12,934 bases of DNA from Pyrinomonadaceae bacterium. Its GTDB lineage: Bacteria > Acidobacteriota > Blastocatellia > Pyrinomonadales > Pyrinomonadaceae. The stretch lies in assembly GCA_014379795.1 (NCBI GenBank), contig JACMLC010000787.1:1-12934 (forward strand), written 5' to 3'. This document shows positions 1 to 5,810 of the stretch, one piece after another; positions within the stretch are counted from its first letter, which is position 1, and each line of letters opens with the position of its first letter. Both the position numbers and the translations under genes were made by a program. A model generated the notes under the pieces. It saw only the letters and a program-made list of their open reading frames with translations, was not told the origin of the DNA and ran no database searches.

Positions 1-265
1 CCGTGACCACGCCCGCAGACGGAGCAGAGCCTTTATATTCATCGTAAGCGACGAGCAGGCCGATCTCCCGCATGTAGGCGTCTTTATCCAGCAGCAGCTC
101 GATGCGCTCGCGCGCGGTCAGCTTGCCCTGCTGGTGTTGTCGCTCGATCTTGTCGGGGCCGCCGCCACGCCTCAATTTGGCTTCGAGCCGCTGTAGGTCT
201 TCGGTCAGATGGCGAAGGCGCGTGCGAGACTCTTTGGCGGATGAAATTTGTTCAACGCTCGGCAT
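1..265 (-). CDS. Acyl-CoA carboxylase carboxyltransferase (beta) subunit, N-terminal part
   Basis: This is the first 88 codons of a gene that runs off the left edge. The start is the ATG at 265. The translation contains GGGPDKIERQHQQGKLTARE (about residues 34-53), then RIELLLDKDAYMREIGLLVA and a stretch ending SAPSAGVVT. This is the typical N-terminus of biotin-dependent acyl-CoA carboxylase carboxyltransferases (PccB/AccD5/MmdA type), which move carboxyl from carboxybiotin to acetyl- or propionyl-CoA. The catalytic crotonase-like core lies outside the window, so the substrate (propionyl-, methylcrotonyl- or methylmalonyl-CoA) cannot be decided. The ribosome binding site is weak (GGAT a few bases upstream). 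It is co-oriented with the GNAT gene, 95 bp downstream of it. The family call is secure and the subfamily is open. Confidence 0.88.
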   Translation of the reverse strand, partial: MPSVEQISSAKESRTRLRHLTEDLQRLEAKLRRGGGPDKIERQHQQGKLTARERIELLLDKDAYMREIGLLVAYDEYKGSAPSAGVVT

Positions 266-360
266 GGTAATCCGTGATGAAAACGCACCAACTCAAAAAA
301 GGCTCTGTGCTGGCAGCCGTTCAGGGAATTTTTTAGAACTTCGAGATGCGAGTCAAAATA

Positions 361-843
361 TCACAGGACGGCTGGGGATGACAAAGGAAGCGTGAAACGA
401 AGCAGCGGCAGCATGCGTCCCGCGCGGACGATGGAAGCGACTTCGCCGACGCGCCGCGCGCCCATAGCTTTATAAAAAGCTTCGGCCTGCGGGTCGCTGC
501 CGATGACCATCTCTTGAAAGCCAAGCTGCCCGGCGGTCTCGACTGCGTGCTGCCAGAGACGCTTGCCGTGCCCGCCGCCAATCGCAGCAGGCTCGATGAA
601 GAGGTGCATCAACTCGACATCATTGTTAGCCTGCCTCTCAAGACTGTAAAAGCCGACCACTTTTCCCTGCTCTTCCAAAACAAACATCGGATGAGAGGCA
701 ATGTATTCAGGCGTGATGGTCAAATCAACGCGGCAGTCTTCGAGAAACCCGGCATCGTAACCCCAATGGCCTTTTGAGCGGAGCGCGAGTTCGGTAAGCA
801 GAGACGCTTCAACCTCCATCGCGGAACGCATGTTTGACAGCAT
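361..843 (-). CDS. GNAT-family N-acetyltransferase
   Basis: A 160-residue protein with the GNAT fold order. An N-terminal segment is followed by a strand-rich middle (FVLEEQGKVVGFYSLE), then the acetyl-CoA binding motif A (LFIEPAAIGGGHGKRLWQHA). The C-terminal part, FYKAMGARRVGE, is the usual motif B ending. The family transfers acetyl from acetyl-CoA to an amine of a small molecule or protein, and the substrate cannot be told from sequence. The ATG at 843 is supported by AAGAGGA seven bases upstream. It stands alone, between a possible inverted-repeat element upstream and the carboxylase gene downstream. Confidence 0.85.
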   Translation of the reverse strand: MLSNMRSAMEVEASLLTELALRSKGHWGYDAGFLEDCRVDLTITPEYIASHPMFVLEEQGKVVGFYSLERQANNDVELMHLFIEPAAIGGGHGKRLWQHAVETAGQLGFQEMVIGSDPQAEAFYKAMGARRVGEVASIVRAGRMLPLLRFTLPLSSPAVL

Positions 844-865
844 GCCTGAATCCTCTTATGTAATT

Positions 866-1026
866 GAAGACTGTGCATAAATCAGATTGACGAATCTGCA
901 TGATTTCCGAGCATTATCAACCTTTCTGGATTTGCTCTGATAGGTGATGAAAAACTCGGAGCTAGGATTCATGCAAAATCCGCGAAATCATTGAGAAAAA
1001 AGCACTTCGATTTATGCACACTCTTC
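866..1026. repeat. Inverted-repeat-bounded intergenic element (possible MITE-like)
   Basis: Positions 866-883 and 1009-1026 are inverted copies of an 18-base sequence matching at 17 positions (GAAGACTGTGCATAAATC on the left). They bracket about 125 bp with no credible ORF. Inside is a small perfect hairpin at 883-898 (CAGATT, loop GACG, AATCTG) and a looser inverted pair around GCATGATT...CCGAG and CTCGG...ATTCATGC. The whole 161 bp could fold into one long imperfect hairpin between the metallopeptidase and GNAT genes. It could be a miniature transposable element or simply a terminator and processing structure. No flanking target duplication was recognised. Confidence 0.45.
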
Positions 1027-1036
1027 ATGTAATTCT

Positions 1037-2377
1037 TTAGAGCTTGCCTCGCTTAATTGACTGCCGGATTTTATTTAGTAGAGCAGAGACATCCGCTTTG
1101 TCAGGCAGTCCTTCCAAAATGAGAACGCGCGTTCCGTTCTGTACGACGAGGACGCCGCCCTCTTTCGTCTCCATCTTCATCTGCCTGATTGGAGTTTGCA
1201 GGGAAGTCGTAGCTTCTGTGGGCGTTGCAGATGGATAACGCTCGCGCGTGCGCTTGACGTAAGCGGCATAAAATTCATTGGCATCCTGTTCCGTATCCCA
1301 GAAGCTCGCCTGCGCCAACATCACTTCGCCGTGCGGCCCTTCGTAAACGGCGTAGCGGTCGCCGCCCCAGCCCGCAGCCGCCTTTTCCGACTCGCCGGGC
1401 GATTTCAAAAACTCATCCAGAATCAGGTAATAGCTCCATTCGCCGTTGACATCATAGAGCACGCGCTTCCAGCCCTTGCCGAGCATGGGGCTGATGTCCG
1501 GCAGGTCAACTTTGACGGGAGCCTCGCGCGCGAAATATTTGTCCGCGTGGAGAATCTGTTCGGTTGATTGCGGCAAATCCGTGTAAGCCTGCGAGACCAT
1601 TTTCCAGCCGCCGCGCCCGTTCAGGCGCGCGACAAACTGCATTCCCTTCTCGTAAGGAAACATCAGGGATTCGCGCAGGGCGCGCGGCGCGCTCTCGATC
1701 TTCTCGTTAGCGGAGGCAGCAGCGCCGCCCGCGATTCTCATAAAATCGAGCGCGCGTTGAGGCTTGCGCATGATGTACTTCATCATCGTCAGCATCGCAT
1801 CGCCTTCGATCAGAGCATGCACAGCCATCTCCGCATCCGAATCCCCCTTAGGCCACTTGTCAAAGCGGCGGAGGTTGAAATGCTGGTCTTGCAAAGCATG
1901 TGTCAATTCGTGAGAGATAACGGGCTGCTGTCCTTCAAGCTCGATCCAATCGGCGAGATAGAATTGCTGCGCTTTGGGATCGTAATAACCTGCGACCTGT
2001 TCGGTCAGCAGGCTGATGATGAACGGGCGATATTTGAAATCAGGCGGAACCAGACCGAGCTTTTTCAGCGTCACTTCGGTCGCGCGCATCTCTTCGGGCG
2101 TGGTTTCTTCATCCAGATTCCTGATAATCATGCGCTCGATTTCCGCACGCGATTGCGCGCCGCTTTTGACCGGGCGCAGGACTGACAATTCCCTGATCTC
2201 GGCCGTCTCCTGCAAGACCTCTGCGGTTGCCGCCGCGACAGCCGCGCTCTTAGCATTGGCGGGCGCGACGGCGGGAGCGGTCTGCTGTGCAATGACGGGC
2301 ACGCTGGAAATGTGGCCCGCGAGAATCGAAAACAATGCCAGCAGAGTGATAAACCGGAGCCTGATTTTCTTTGACAT
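1037..2377 (-). CDS. Secreted HExxH zinc metallopeptidase (predicted)
   Basis: A 446-residue protein from the ATG at 2377, chosen because GAAAGG lies six bases upstream and a signal peptide follows directly: basic MSKKIRLR, hydrophobic FITLLALFSILA, and a likely cleavage site near VIAQQ. An Ala-rich linker (about 36-55) leads into the catalytic region. The zinc-binding motif HELTH is at 156-160 in ISHELTHALQDQHF. The Glu at 191 in ALIEGDA is a plausible third ligand, as in gluzincin-type peptidases. The C-terminal third contains a beta-rich segment with VQNGTRVLILEGL. It probably acts on protein or peptide in the periplasm or at the cell surface. The exact family was not identified, and its promoter region is shared with the divergent thioesterase gene. 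Confidence 0.7.
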   Translation of the reverse strand: MSKKIRLRFITLLALFSILAGHISSVPVIAQQTAPAVAPANAKSAAVAAATAEVLQETAEIRELSVLRPVKSGAQSRAEIERMIIRNLDEETTPEEMRATEVTLKKLGLVPPDFKYRPFIISLLTEQVAGYYDPKAQQFYLADWIELEGQQPVISHELTHALQDQHFNLRRFDKWPKGDSDAEMAVHALIEGDAMLTMMKYIMRKPQRALDFMRIAGGAAASANEKIESAPRALRESLMFPYEKGMQFVARLNGRGGWKMVSQAYTDLPQSTEQILHADKYFAREAPVKVDLPDISPMLGKGWKRVLYDVNGEWSYYLILDEFLKSPGESEKAAAGWGGDRYAVYEGPHGEVMLAQASFWDTEQDANEFYAAYVKRTRERYPSATPTEATTSLQTPIRQMKMETKEGGVLVVQNGTRVLILEGLPDKADVSALLNKIRQSIKRGKL

Positions 2378-2400
2378 CTGAAACCTTTCGCTTTTATAGT
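2371..2400 (+). promoter_or_regulatory. Sigma-70 type promoter for the thioesterase gene
   Basis: TTGACA at 2371-2376 and TATAGT at 2395-2400 are separated by 18 bp, a near-consensus pair pointing toward the thioesterase. Transcription would begin near 2407 and leave a leader of about 80 nt. The -35 box overlaps the start codon of the divergent metallopeptidase. A TATAAA box reads the other way at 2398-2393 but has only a weak -35 partner. Confidence 0.55.
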
Positions 2401-2485
2401 CCGCTACAATGCATTTCTGGAAACTTATTTTACCTGACTCACTTCCGTGCTGCACGGGAAAAGCGTGGGAGGCGTTTCTTTAGCA

Positions 2486-2995
2486 ATGGCATATCAGGCA
2501 AAAGCAGACGAGTTCGATGAAGAAATCGAATGGGATGAGACCTTAGTGCGCGTGCGTTATTCGGAAACGGATAAGATGGGCGTCGTCTATCACGCCAACT
2601 ATCTGGTCTGGTTCGAGATTGGCCGCACGGAGTTTTGCCGTGCGCGCGGCTTTTCCTACCGCGATATGGAAGAGAACGATGATTCTTTTCTCGTCGTCGT
2701 CGAAAGCTATTGCCGCTATAAATCGCCAGCCTATTATGATGACGAGCTAATCGTGCGAACCCACATCACGGAACTGCGCCGCCGCTCACTCCGGTTCGGC
2801 TACGAGATCGTGCGCCTCTCGGACGGGCAAATCATCGCCGAAGGAGAAACAGGCCACGTCGTCACCAGCCGCGATGGACGCGTGCGCTCCTTCCCTGAAG
2901 GCTACAAGCAATTACTTTCCTCAGTGCCCGCAGATGCCATCCACATGACAGAACCACCTGCCGAGCGTGTCCCCGAAGATGTCGCGCCGGATTGA
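2486..2995 (+). CDS. YbgC/FadM-type acyl-CoA thioesterase (4HBT hotdog fold)
   Basis: A 169-residue hotdog-fold protein. After an acidic N-terminal tail (FDEEIEWDETL) comes the family signature VRVRYSETDKMGVVYHANYL and VWFEIGRTEF. Here the Asp of ETD and the VVYHANY stretch form the usual active-site region for acyl-CoA thioester hydrolysis. Later strands include VESYCRYKSPAYYDDELIVR and EGETGHVVTSRDGRV, also typical. The C-terminal ~25 residues form a Pro-rich tail beyond the normal ~135-residue domain. The start is placed at the ATG at 2486. GGGAGG lies 13 bases upstream, which is long spacing, and GTG codons at 2447 and 2465 are alternatives. The acyl substrate is unknown. The gene is convergent with the minus-strand genes to its right. 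Confidence 0.85.
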   Translation: MAYQAKADEFDEEIEWDETLVRVRYSETDKMGVVYHANYLVWFEIGRTEFCRARGFSYRDMEENDDSFLVVVESYCRYKSPAYYDDELIVRTHITELRRRSLRFGYEIVRLSDGQIIAEGETGHVVTSRDGRVRSFPEGYKQLLSSVPADAIHMTEPPAERVPEDVAPD

Positions 2996-3003
2996 AAGCG
3001 GAA

Positions 3004-3029
3004 AAGTTGGCAGTTAGCAGTTGGCAGTA
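3004..3029 (+). repeat. Heptamer array, left arm (AGTTGGC / AGTTAGC)
   Basis: A period-7 array (AGTTGGC, AGTTAGC, AGTTGGC, AGTA) begins eight bases after the thioesterase stop codon. It is the inverted partner of the array at 4564-4593, with one mismatch over about 25 bases. The two arms bracket the broken four-helix-bundle gene and its inserted cassette. Confidence 0.8.
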
Positions 3030-3047
3030 CGAGTGTAGGAGTTCCGC

Positions 3048-3365
3048 ATGGCAGTTAGGAATTATAGTGAGTTGTGTGTCTGGCAAAAAGCTATGGACTT
3101 GGTTGAGGAAGTTTACAAAGCGACAAAGAGATTTCCGAAGGAAGAGTTATATGGATTAACCGGTCAAATCAGGCGTGCTGCTGTCTCAGTTCCATCGAAC
3201 ATTGCAGAAGGTCAGGGACGAAAATCATTAAAGGAATTTCTGCATCATTTATCGCTCGAATTAACCCGCGCCGAGTACCAGCAGCAATCTACGATGCGAA
3301 GAAGCATGATGAAAAGCACGCTATCAAGGCTTCGGGTTGGAATGAGATGTTGTGCCGCCGTTTGA
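3048..3365 (+). pseudogene. Four-helix-bundle protein (S23/IVP family), 5' fragment
   Basis: The ATG at 3048 has AGGAG six bases upstream. The first 69 residues are a normal S23 (23S rRNA intervening-sequence protein) N-terminus: YSELCVWQKAMDLVEEVYKA, then KEELYGLTGQIRRAAVSVPS, NIAEGQGR and KSLKEFLHHLS. After codon 69 (about 3254) similarity stops. The frame continues with 36 unrelated residues to a stop at 3365. The missing C-terminal half lies 1.1 kb downstream at 4390-4548. Its 52 residues plus these 69 give about 120, the usual family length. The gene was therefore intact before an insertion. Family members form four-helix bundles and may bind RNA, but their cellular role is poorly defined. 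The truncated product would lack the last two helices. Confidence 0.85.
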
Positions 3366-3394
3366 ATTTAAAGATGAATTTTATTTTTTGCTAA
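3257..3394 (+). other. Unrecognised 3' gene remnant at the cassette edge
   Basis: Immediately after the S23 break, the frame from 3257 to the TAA at 3392-3394 reads through a protein-like segment including VPAAIYDAKKHDEKHAIKAS and GWNEMLCRRLNLK. No credible start codon or ribosome binding site accompanies it. Its composition looks coding, so it may be the tail of a gene carried in with the cassette. It overlaps the 3' end of the convergent TIR-like gene by 14 bp. I do not recognise the family and this may be chance. Confidence 0.3.
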
Positions 3395-4025
3395 ATTTAG
3401 GTCGAATCCAATTCTCAATGAACTCGATGTATTCTTGTATAGGCATAATATCAAGGTCTTCATCTGAAAACCCTTCCTCCTGCCTTTTCCTATAGAAATC
3501 AAAGGTGAAGTCGTTGAACTTATACCAAATTGCGGTTGGACTATCTACATTCCTTAATCCGACAGTTTCAAAGAACCAATTTCTAATTGCTTGAACGACT
3601 TTTACCGGATTATTATCGTGACTCTTTATATCTACGCCGGAGAAATCGGACAGAGCCGCTCTATAATCGTAAATTCCTTTTTCTAAAATCAAACACCTTT
3701 TCTCTTTCAGAGAATTTGATGCAAAACGTCGGCTACCATAATCTATTCCTAATTCAAAAGGCATATTTAGCCTATAGAATTCACCCTTTTTCTGGCATTT
3801 TAATCTGGACAAATCGTGAATGCTATATTTTGATTCCTTGATTAGTTCACAAATTTTATCAATCCGCTGTTCACCAGAATCTGATCTTTCCAAGGCAATT
3901 TTTGGATTAAACCCTAGATAAACTATCGTGAACAGTAGGGGTCGAAGCAAGCGATAAAACTCGGGGTCAAATGGGCAGTTGATGAATACGTTCTTATCAA
4001 ACGCTTTTGTAGTCCGACTTGGCAT
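3381..4025 (-). CDS. TIR-like domain protein, candidate NADase/defence effector
   Basis: A 214-residue protein. The ATG at 4025 is forced because an in-frame TAA lies just upstream. Its order of motifs suggests a TIR/nucleotide-processing alpha-beta fold. FINCPFD at 14-20 forms a first strand ending in Asp. Then comes GFNPKIALERSDSGEQRIDK (38-57), SIHDLSR at 68-74, and NMPFELG at 87-93. The Glu in the last motif sits where TIR domains keep their catalytic Glu. A strand follows (KRCLILEKG), and a charged C-terminus. I remember similar proteins with the NVFINCPFD and IHDLSR motifs as a conserved uncharacterised group, but I cannot name a Pfam entry. It starts 15 bp after the DUF2188 gene, so the two form an operon. 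TIR-like activity and a defence role are inference. Confidence 0.55.
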   Translation of the reverse strand: MPSRTTKAFDKNVFINCPFDPEFYRLLRPLLFTIVYLGFNPKIALERSDSGEQRIDKICELIKESKYSIHDLSRLKCQKKGEFYRLNMPFELGIDYGSRRFASNSLKEKRCLILEKGIYDYRAALSDFSGVDIKSHDNNPVKVVQAIRNWFFETVGLRNVDSPTAIWYKFNDFTFDFYRKRQEEGFSDEDLDIMPIQEYIEFIENWIRPKFSKK

Positions 4026-4040
4026 GTTGCGCCATTATCC

Positions 4041-4283
4041 TCATTTGTGAGCGTCACGATCCCGAGGAGGATTCGGGTCGTTACCATATGAATCTCTTTT
4101 TATTATTGTGCCATCTCGACCATGAATAACAAACTCTGTTCCTTCTCTCTTACTTATACTTTTCCCCCAAGCAATAGCGTCTTCTTTCTTATCAAAGTGC
4201 TTGGATGCACGCGAAGCATCTCCTTTCTTCACGCTCCAGCCCCCATTAGGGTTTGAAACAACATGATGCGAATTCTTAGCCAT
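4041..4283 (-). CDS. DUF2188 family small protein
   Basis: An 80-residue protein. The ATG at 4283 follows GGGAGG closely, and a longer reading to 4328 is not needed. The sequence MAKNSHHVVSNPNGGWSVKK, SRASKHFDKKEDAIAWGKSI and GTEFVIHGRDGTIIKRDSYG is a full DUF2188 domain: a small beta-rich fold with a conserved GGW and a helix carrying the Ala-Gly segment. The tail GNDPNPP is also typical of the family. Biochemical function is unknown. It is the first gene of the two-gene cassette and would be co-expressed with the TIR-like protein, so it could be a partner, regulator or antidote; that is a guess. Confidence 0.8.
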   Translation of the reverse strand: MAKNSHHVVSNPNGGWSVKKGDASRASKHFDKKEDAIAWGKSISKREGTEFVIHGRDGTIIKRDSYGNDPNPPRDRDAHK

Positions 4284-4312
4284 ATATCCTCCCTGCAATT
4301 TGCTGTATGAGT

Positions 4313-4341
4313 ACATTATTTGAAACACATCTTACGGTCAA
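4313..4341 (-). promoter_or_regulatory. Predicted promoter of the DUF2188-TIR cassette
   Basis: On the minus strand TTGACC (4341-4336) and TAATGT (4318-4313) are 17 bp apart, upstream of the DUF2188 start at 4283. The -35 box is good and the -10 box only fair. The position inside the inserted segment would let the cassette be expressed independently of its host site. Confidence 0.4.
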
Positions 4342-4389
4342 GTATTTGATGAGTTTCAAGCCTTCTGGTTCAGACATAGGGCGAAGCGG

Positions 4390-4548
4390 CATAACATTGC
4401 TTATGGCTCATTAAGAGAAGTAGAGACGCAAATCCTCATCGCCGAACGATTAGGGTATTTAGAGCAAACGGAAGTTCACCATCTAATGGAAACCTCTGCC
4501 GAAGTGGGAAGATTAATCAACGGTCTGACCCAGTCACTGACAAGATAA
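4390..4548 (+). pseudogene. Four-helix-bundle protein (S23/IVP family), 3' fragment
   Basis: This reads in one frame to TAA at 4546-4548: HNIAYGSLREVETQILIAER, LGYLEQTEVHHLMETSAEVG and RLINGLTQSLTR. IAYGSLREVETQ and the RLGYL turn are hallmarks of the third and fourth helices of S23-family proteins. It has no start codon or ribosome binding site of its own. It is the missing half of the gene beginning at 3048, separated by the cassette. The junction residues (HN here, HHLS on the left) suggest only a few codons, if any, were lost. Confidence 0.85.
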
Positions 4549-4563
4549 TTAACCAAGTATTAT

Positions 4564-4593
4564 CTGCCAACTGCCCACTGCTAACTGCCAACT
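4564..4593 (-). repeat. Heptamer array, right arm (inverted copy of 3004-3029)
   Basis: A period-7 array reading, on the minus strand, AGTTGGC, AGTTAGC, AGTGGGC, AGTTGGC. It begins four bases after the ymdB stop codon and is complementary to the arm beside the thioesterase gene. At other sites in this window paired arms lie 5-40 nt apart. Here they are about 1.5 kb apart. Confidence 0.8.
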
Positions 4594-4597
4594 TCCC

Positions 4598-5380
4598 TCA
4601 CGATTCGTGTTTTAAAGAGAGGCGCGAGATTTCGCGTGCGCGTCCGGTTGCTTCATCAATGTCTATGACAACGGCGCAGATTCGCACGTCGCCGGTTGAA
4701 TGTTCGGCGCGTTTGGTGATGGCGGTGGTAAAGCGCGCGATGACATCATGGCGATCCATGCCGATGACGCCGGAGTAGCTGCCGGTCATACCGAGGTCTG
4801 TCAGATAGGCTGTGCCGCCGGGCAGGAGTCTCTCGTCCGCCGTCTGCACATGCGTGTGCGTGCCGACGACCGCAGAGACGCGCCCGTCCAGATACCAGCC
4901 CATCGCGCTCTTTTCCGAAGTCGCTTCGCAGTGCATGTCTACGAGCCGCACTTTGACTTCTTCCGAAAGCGAGCTGACAAGCTCGTCTGCGACGCGAAAA
5001 GGGTCATCGGCAGGCGGCATAAAGACGCGCCCCATCAGGCTCAGGACAGCGACCTGCGTGCCGCGCACTTCGCCCGTCCACATGCCTTTGCCCGGGGTTC
5101 CCGGCGGATAATTGGCGGGGCGCAGGAGGCGCGGCTGTTTGTCTATGTAGGGAATCACCTCGCGCTTATCAAAGATGTGATTGCCGGAAGTCATCACGTC
5201 TATGCCGCTCGCGAAAAGCTCGTCCGCAAGGCGCGGCGTGATGGAAAAGCCGCCCGCCACGTTCTCCGCATTCATCACGACCAGATCAATCGAGTGTTGC
5301 TCGCGCAAATCCTGTATGCGCTCTAAAACCGCTATCCTGCCGGGACGCGCCACGACATCGCCAATCATTAAAACTTTCAT
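4598..5380 (-). CDS. ymdB: YmdB-family cyclic-nucleotide metallophosphodiesterase
   Basis: A 260-residue protein from the ATG at 5380 (AGG seven bases upstream). The 5434 upstream start only adds translated repeat sequence. This is the TIGR00282/YmdB family of dinuclear-metal phosphoesterases that hydrolyse 2',3'-cyclic nucleotides. In Bacillus the protein influences biofilm and motility and has been linked to RNase Y. All expected metal and catalytic positions can be read: Asp8 (IGDVVARPGR), Glu39-Asn40 (NAEN), Asn67-His68 (SGNHIFD), His150 (DMHCEA), and His175 and His177 (GTHTHVQTAD). DLGMTG follows. Length is normal for the family. It lies downstream of the 6S RNA gene, and its 3' end abuts the heptamer arm at 4593. 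Cytoplasmic. Confidence 0.93.
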   Translation of the reverse strand: MKVLMIGDVVARPGRIAVLERIQDLREQHSIDLVVMNAENVAGGFSITPRLADELFASGIDVMTSGNHIFDKREVIPYIDKQPRLLRPANYPPGTPGKGMWTGEVRGTQVAVLSLMGRVFMPPADDPFRVADELVSSLSEEVKVRLVDMHCEATSEKSAMGWYLDGRVSAVVGTHTHVQTADERLLPGGTAYLTDLGMTGSYSGVIGMDRHDVIARFTTAITKRAEHSTGDVRICAVVIDIDEATGRAREISRLSLKHES

Positions 5381-5405
5381 GCTCAAACCTGACCCTAAAA
5401 AGATT

Positions 5406-5478
5406 AGTGACAAGCAAGAAATGATAACTGACAAGAAAAAGGTTCTATCTTGTCACTCGTCACTTGTCACTTGTCACT
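5406..5478. repeat. Heptamer palindrome between 6S RNA and ymdB (AGTGACA)
   Basis: The right arm 5449-5478 is a regular array; on the minus strand it reads AGTGACA, AGTGACA, AGTGACG, AGTGACA. The left arm 5406-5435 is the inverted partner with 7 differences in 30 positions, concentrated in its middle, so it looks decayed. The loop is about 13 nt and A-rich. The structure begins a few bases after the 6S RNA 3' end and could terminate it. Confidence 0.75.
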
Positions 5479-5484
5479 GATTTA

Positions 5485-5698
5485 TTGGCTGGAGGGAAAT
5501 CCGCGTTGGCCGTCCCGCAGCCGTAATTGAACCTGCGTGAACAGGTGGGTGACCTATGTAAGCCGCAGCCACTGGCAATTCCTTAACTTTGAAGGAATGC
5601 ACCGGCCTTTCAGAGCGGCGTCGGTCTCCCTTTCTTAACGGCGTAGGCTCAATTGTGTTAACTCGGTAACGAACCCCGCAGAATTAATTCCCTCAGCC
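5485..5698 (-). ncRNA. ssrS: 6S RNA
   Basis: This is the regulator that binds the RNA polymerase holoenzyme by mimicking an open promoter. The minus-strand transcript can close on itself: GGCUG near 5698-5694 pairs with CAGCC near 5491-5487, and AGGGAA pairs with UUCCCU just inside. UCUGCG pairs with CGCGGA further in. The 5' half contains UUGAGCC, comparable to CUGAGCC of E. coli 6S. The 3' half contains GGUUCAA, then UUACGGCUGCGG, matching GGUUCAAGGGUUACAGCCUGCGG of E. coli with a small gap. Internal hairpins occur at 5531-5546 and 5575-5600. The position just downstream of zapA is the classical ssrS location. At about 214 nt it is somewhat longer than the 184 nt of E. coli. The ends are approximate and no clear promoter was recognised. 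Confidence 0.82.
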
Positions 5699-5721
5699 GT
5701 TAAAGAGTCTAACATAAAAAT

Positions 5722-5809
5722 AAAGTCTGGAGTCTAAAATTCAAAGTCTGGAGTCTAAAGAAAATCAGATTCTTGACTCCAGACTTTTAAACTCCAGACT
5801 CCAGACTCA
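5722..5809. repeat. Heptamer palindrome between zapA and 6S RNA (AGTCTGG)
   Basis: The arms at 5722-5760 and 5773-5809 are built from AGTCTGG/AGTCTAA heptamers and are complementary, with a loop of about 12 nt. The proximal arm starts 1-3 bases after the zapA TAA. The distal arm ends just upstream of the 6S RNA 5' end. It could end the zapA transcript. Confidence 0.8.
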
Positions 5810-5810
5810 G

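Larger units (their letters stand above)
3255..4389. mobile_element. Inserted AT-rich cassette (~1.1 kb) splitting the S23 gene
   Basis: The boundaries are inferred from where similarity to the S23 family ends (about 3254) and resumes (about 4390). The interior from about 3370 to 4350 is visibly richer in A and T than its neighbours. It encodes two minus-strand genes with their own promoter. No transposase, clear terminal inverted repeats or convincing target duplication is visible. GCAT-containing stretches at both junctions (3242 and 4389) resemble each other only weakly. It is best described as a cargo cassette delivered by an unknown mechanism. Confidence 0.65.

Noticed and set aside
102..395. 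97-codon plus-strand ORF near the left edge
   Set aside because: Antisense to the carboxylase N-terminus, which matches its family strongly.
3242..4401. Target-site duplication flanking the cassette
   Set aside because: GCATCATTTATCGCT and GCATAACATTGCT are only loosely alike and explained equally well by S23 coding sequence.
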